A stretch of DNA of 7,302 bases from Crocinitomicaceae bacterium (GTDB lineage Bacteria; Bacteroidota; Bacteroidia; Flavobacteriales_D; Crocinitomicaceae): positions 3,347 through 10,648 of the forward strand of contig JAHEMP010000060.1 of NCBI GenBank assembly GCA_024643585.1, written 5' to 3'. Positions within the stretch are counted from its first letter, which is position 1, and each line of letters starts with the position of its first letter. Under the pieces are notes generated by a model. That model ran no database searches, had not been told where the DNA came from, and worked only from the letters and a program-made list of their open reading frames with translations. The translations under genes and the position numbers were made by a program. Shown here one piece after another: positions 6,467 through 7,302 of the stretch.

Positions 6467-6497
6467 AAAGCGCGCAAAATATGTTTAAGCGCGCTTT
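6467..6497. terminator. Bidirectional rho-independent-type terminator between the lipoprotein gene and cyanophycin synthetase
   Basis: A perfect 9-bp inverted repeat has arms AAAGCGCGC (6467-6475) and GCGCGCTTT (6489-6497), with a 13-nt AT-rich loop. The GC core is conspicuous in such AT-rich DNA. The plus strand continues TTTTC, and the minus strand reads TTTGCTTTAATTG. It sits 4 bp after the lipoprotein stop and about 20 bp past the cyanophycin synthetase stop, so it can end transcripts from both convergent genes. Confidence 0.85.
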
Positions 6498-6518
6498 TCA
6501 CCATTACACCATGAGGTT

Positions 6519-7302
6519 TTATAATCTATCTTCTTCTTCGTGAAGCTGTTTAACCAATTCCAAAGCATCGGGAACGACGTCACTACAAATAACAATGAAG
6601 GAGTCCTTTTTGGCATTGTTTACGGCATGTCTGATTGCTTCGCTCTCTTTCGGGATTATCATGACATCCGCACTTGGATTGACAGACAGGATTCCGTTTT
6701 TCATCAAATCTATTAAGCTTTCTTCAGATCGGCCTCGTAAATTTTTGTCTTGACGGATAATAATTTTATCGAACATTTTGGCGGACAACCTTCCCAATTC
6801 CAAGATGTCTTCATCTCTTCTATCCCCAACCCCTGCAATAATTCCAACCTTTTCAGTTGCATCTACATTTTTCAAGAAATCAGCTATCGCCATAAAACCT
6901 GCCGGGTTGTGGGCATAATCCAACATTAGATCGAAATTTTTGAAACGGAACATATTCATTCTTCCCGGTGTTTGAGCTGGTGAAGGAATAAATGTTTCCA
7001 ATGCGATTTTAATATCGGCAATTTTAAAACCTTGTATGAAGCCTGCTAATACAGTTGGCAACACATTTTGAATATTGAATTTTGCTCGACCCCTGAAAGT
7101 AAGAGGGATGTTTATCGCCTTCTCTACTCTCATTTTCCATTCCCCTTTGGATATTGTCACATAACCATTTTCGTAAATAGCTGCTAGTCCACCTCTTTGA
7201 CAATGGTCAACGATACGTGGGTTATTTTCATCCATTGAGAAGTAAGCAACATTACACTTTAAATTCTTACGCATATCATATACTAGGTCGTCATCTGCAT
7301 TT
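6519..7302 (-). CDS. cphA: Cyanophycin synthetase, C-terminal Mur-ligase part (5' end outside the window)
   Basis: Cyanophycin synthetase builds the Asp-backbone, Arg-side-chain storage polymer in the cytoplasm using ATP. Only the last 260 codons are here, and the frame stays open to the window edge. The Met at 7274 is internal, because the nine codons before it read NADDDLVYD, the LNADD-type motif of Mur-ligase central domains. Counting from that Asn, the landmarks are RGRAKFNIQN (70-79), TPGRMNMF (111-118), DYAHNPAG (128-135), GDRRDED (159-165) and IIIRQDKNLRGR (180-191). The last three separate CphA from MurC-MurF and FolC. The ATP-grasp half that adds the first residue would lie upstream, beyond 7302. 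The protein ends in EEEDRL. A cyanophycinase gene often lies next to cphA in Bacteroidota and could be just outside. Whether the polymer is classical cyanophycin cannot be told from this part. Confidence 0.9.
   Translation of the reverse strand, partial: NADDDLVYDMRKNLKCNVAYFSMDENNPRIVDHCQRGGLAAIYENGYVTISKGEWKMRVEKAINIPLTFRGRAKFNIQNVLPTVLAGFIQGFKIADIKIALETFIPSPAQTPGRMNMFRFKNFDLMLDYAHNPAGFMAIADFLKNVDATEKVGIIAGVGDRRDEDILELGRLSAKMFDKIIIRQDKNLRGRSEESLIDLMKNGILSVNPSADVMIIPKESEAIRHAVNNAKKDSFIVICSDVVPDALELVKQLHEEEDRL

Noticed and set aside
7272..7274. ATG at this position as the true start of the last gene
   Set aside because: The frame continues upstream without a stop to the window edge and encodes the NADD motif, so the methionine is internal to a larger cyanophycin synthetase.

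Overview
The window is AT-rich, densely coding DNA from a Bacteroidota bacterium. The split cytochrome-oxidase subunit III arrangement, the TAnnTTTG-type -7 promoter matches in front of several genes, the A-rich leaders with little Shine-Dalgarno signal and the SC-type lipobox all point to the Flavobacteriales. A Crocinitomicaceae/Fluviicola-like origin is my guess only. There are six well-supported genes or gene parts plus the first codons of one more. I see no mobile element, CRISPR array, tRNA or rRNA.

Layout. Positions 1-1990 (minus strand) are an aerobic-respiration block: ctaB (protoheme IX farnesyltransferase, GTG start), then a subunit III-like oxidase protein, then the first eight codons of another gene, probably a second subunit III. 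A 120-bp divergent promoter region (1991-2110) separates this block from a family 2 glycosyltransferase on the plus strand (2111-2830). That gene converges on queA (2918-3976, minus), which makes the queuosine precursor in tRNA; a perfect hairpin in the gap can terminate both. Upstream of queA on the same strand is a membrane phosphoglycerol-transferase-like protein of the LTA synthase family (4083-6008). A second divergent gap (6009-6103) leads to a small lipoprotein with a cytochrome c-like haem motif (6104-6463, plus). This converges, across a second bidirectional hairpin, on the C-terminal part of a cyanophycin synthetase (6519-7302, minus) that runs off the window.

How the genes relate. 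Only the ctaB/subunit III block is an obvious functional unit: haem O synthesis feeding a haem-copper oxidase. The other genes look like ordinary single transcription units: tRNA modification, envelope glycan or polar-group transfer, a putative extracytoplasmic haem protein and nitrogen storage.

Most unusual feature. The subunit III protein carries about 175 residues inserted between transmembrane helices 3 and 4. The positive-inside rule places this insert in the periplasm, and it appears to be built from degenerate repeats. I see no evidence for a wholly new multi-gene system.
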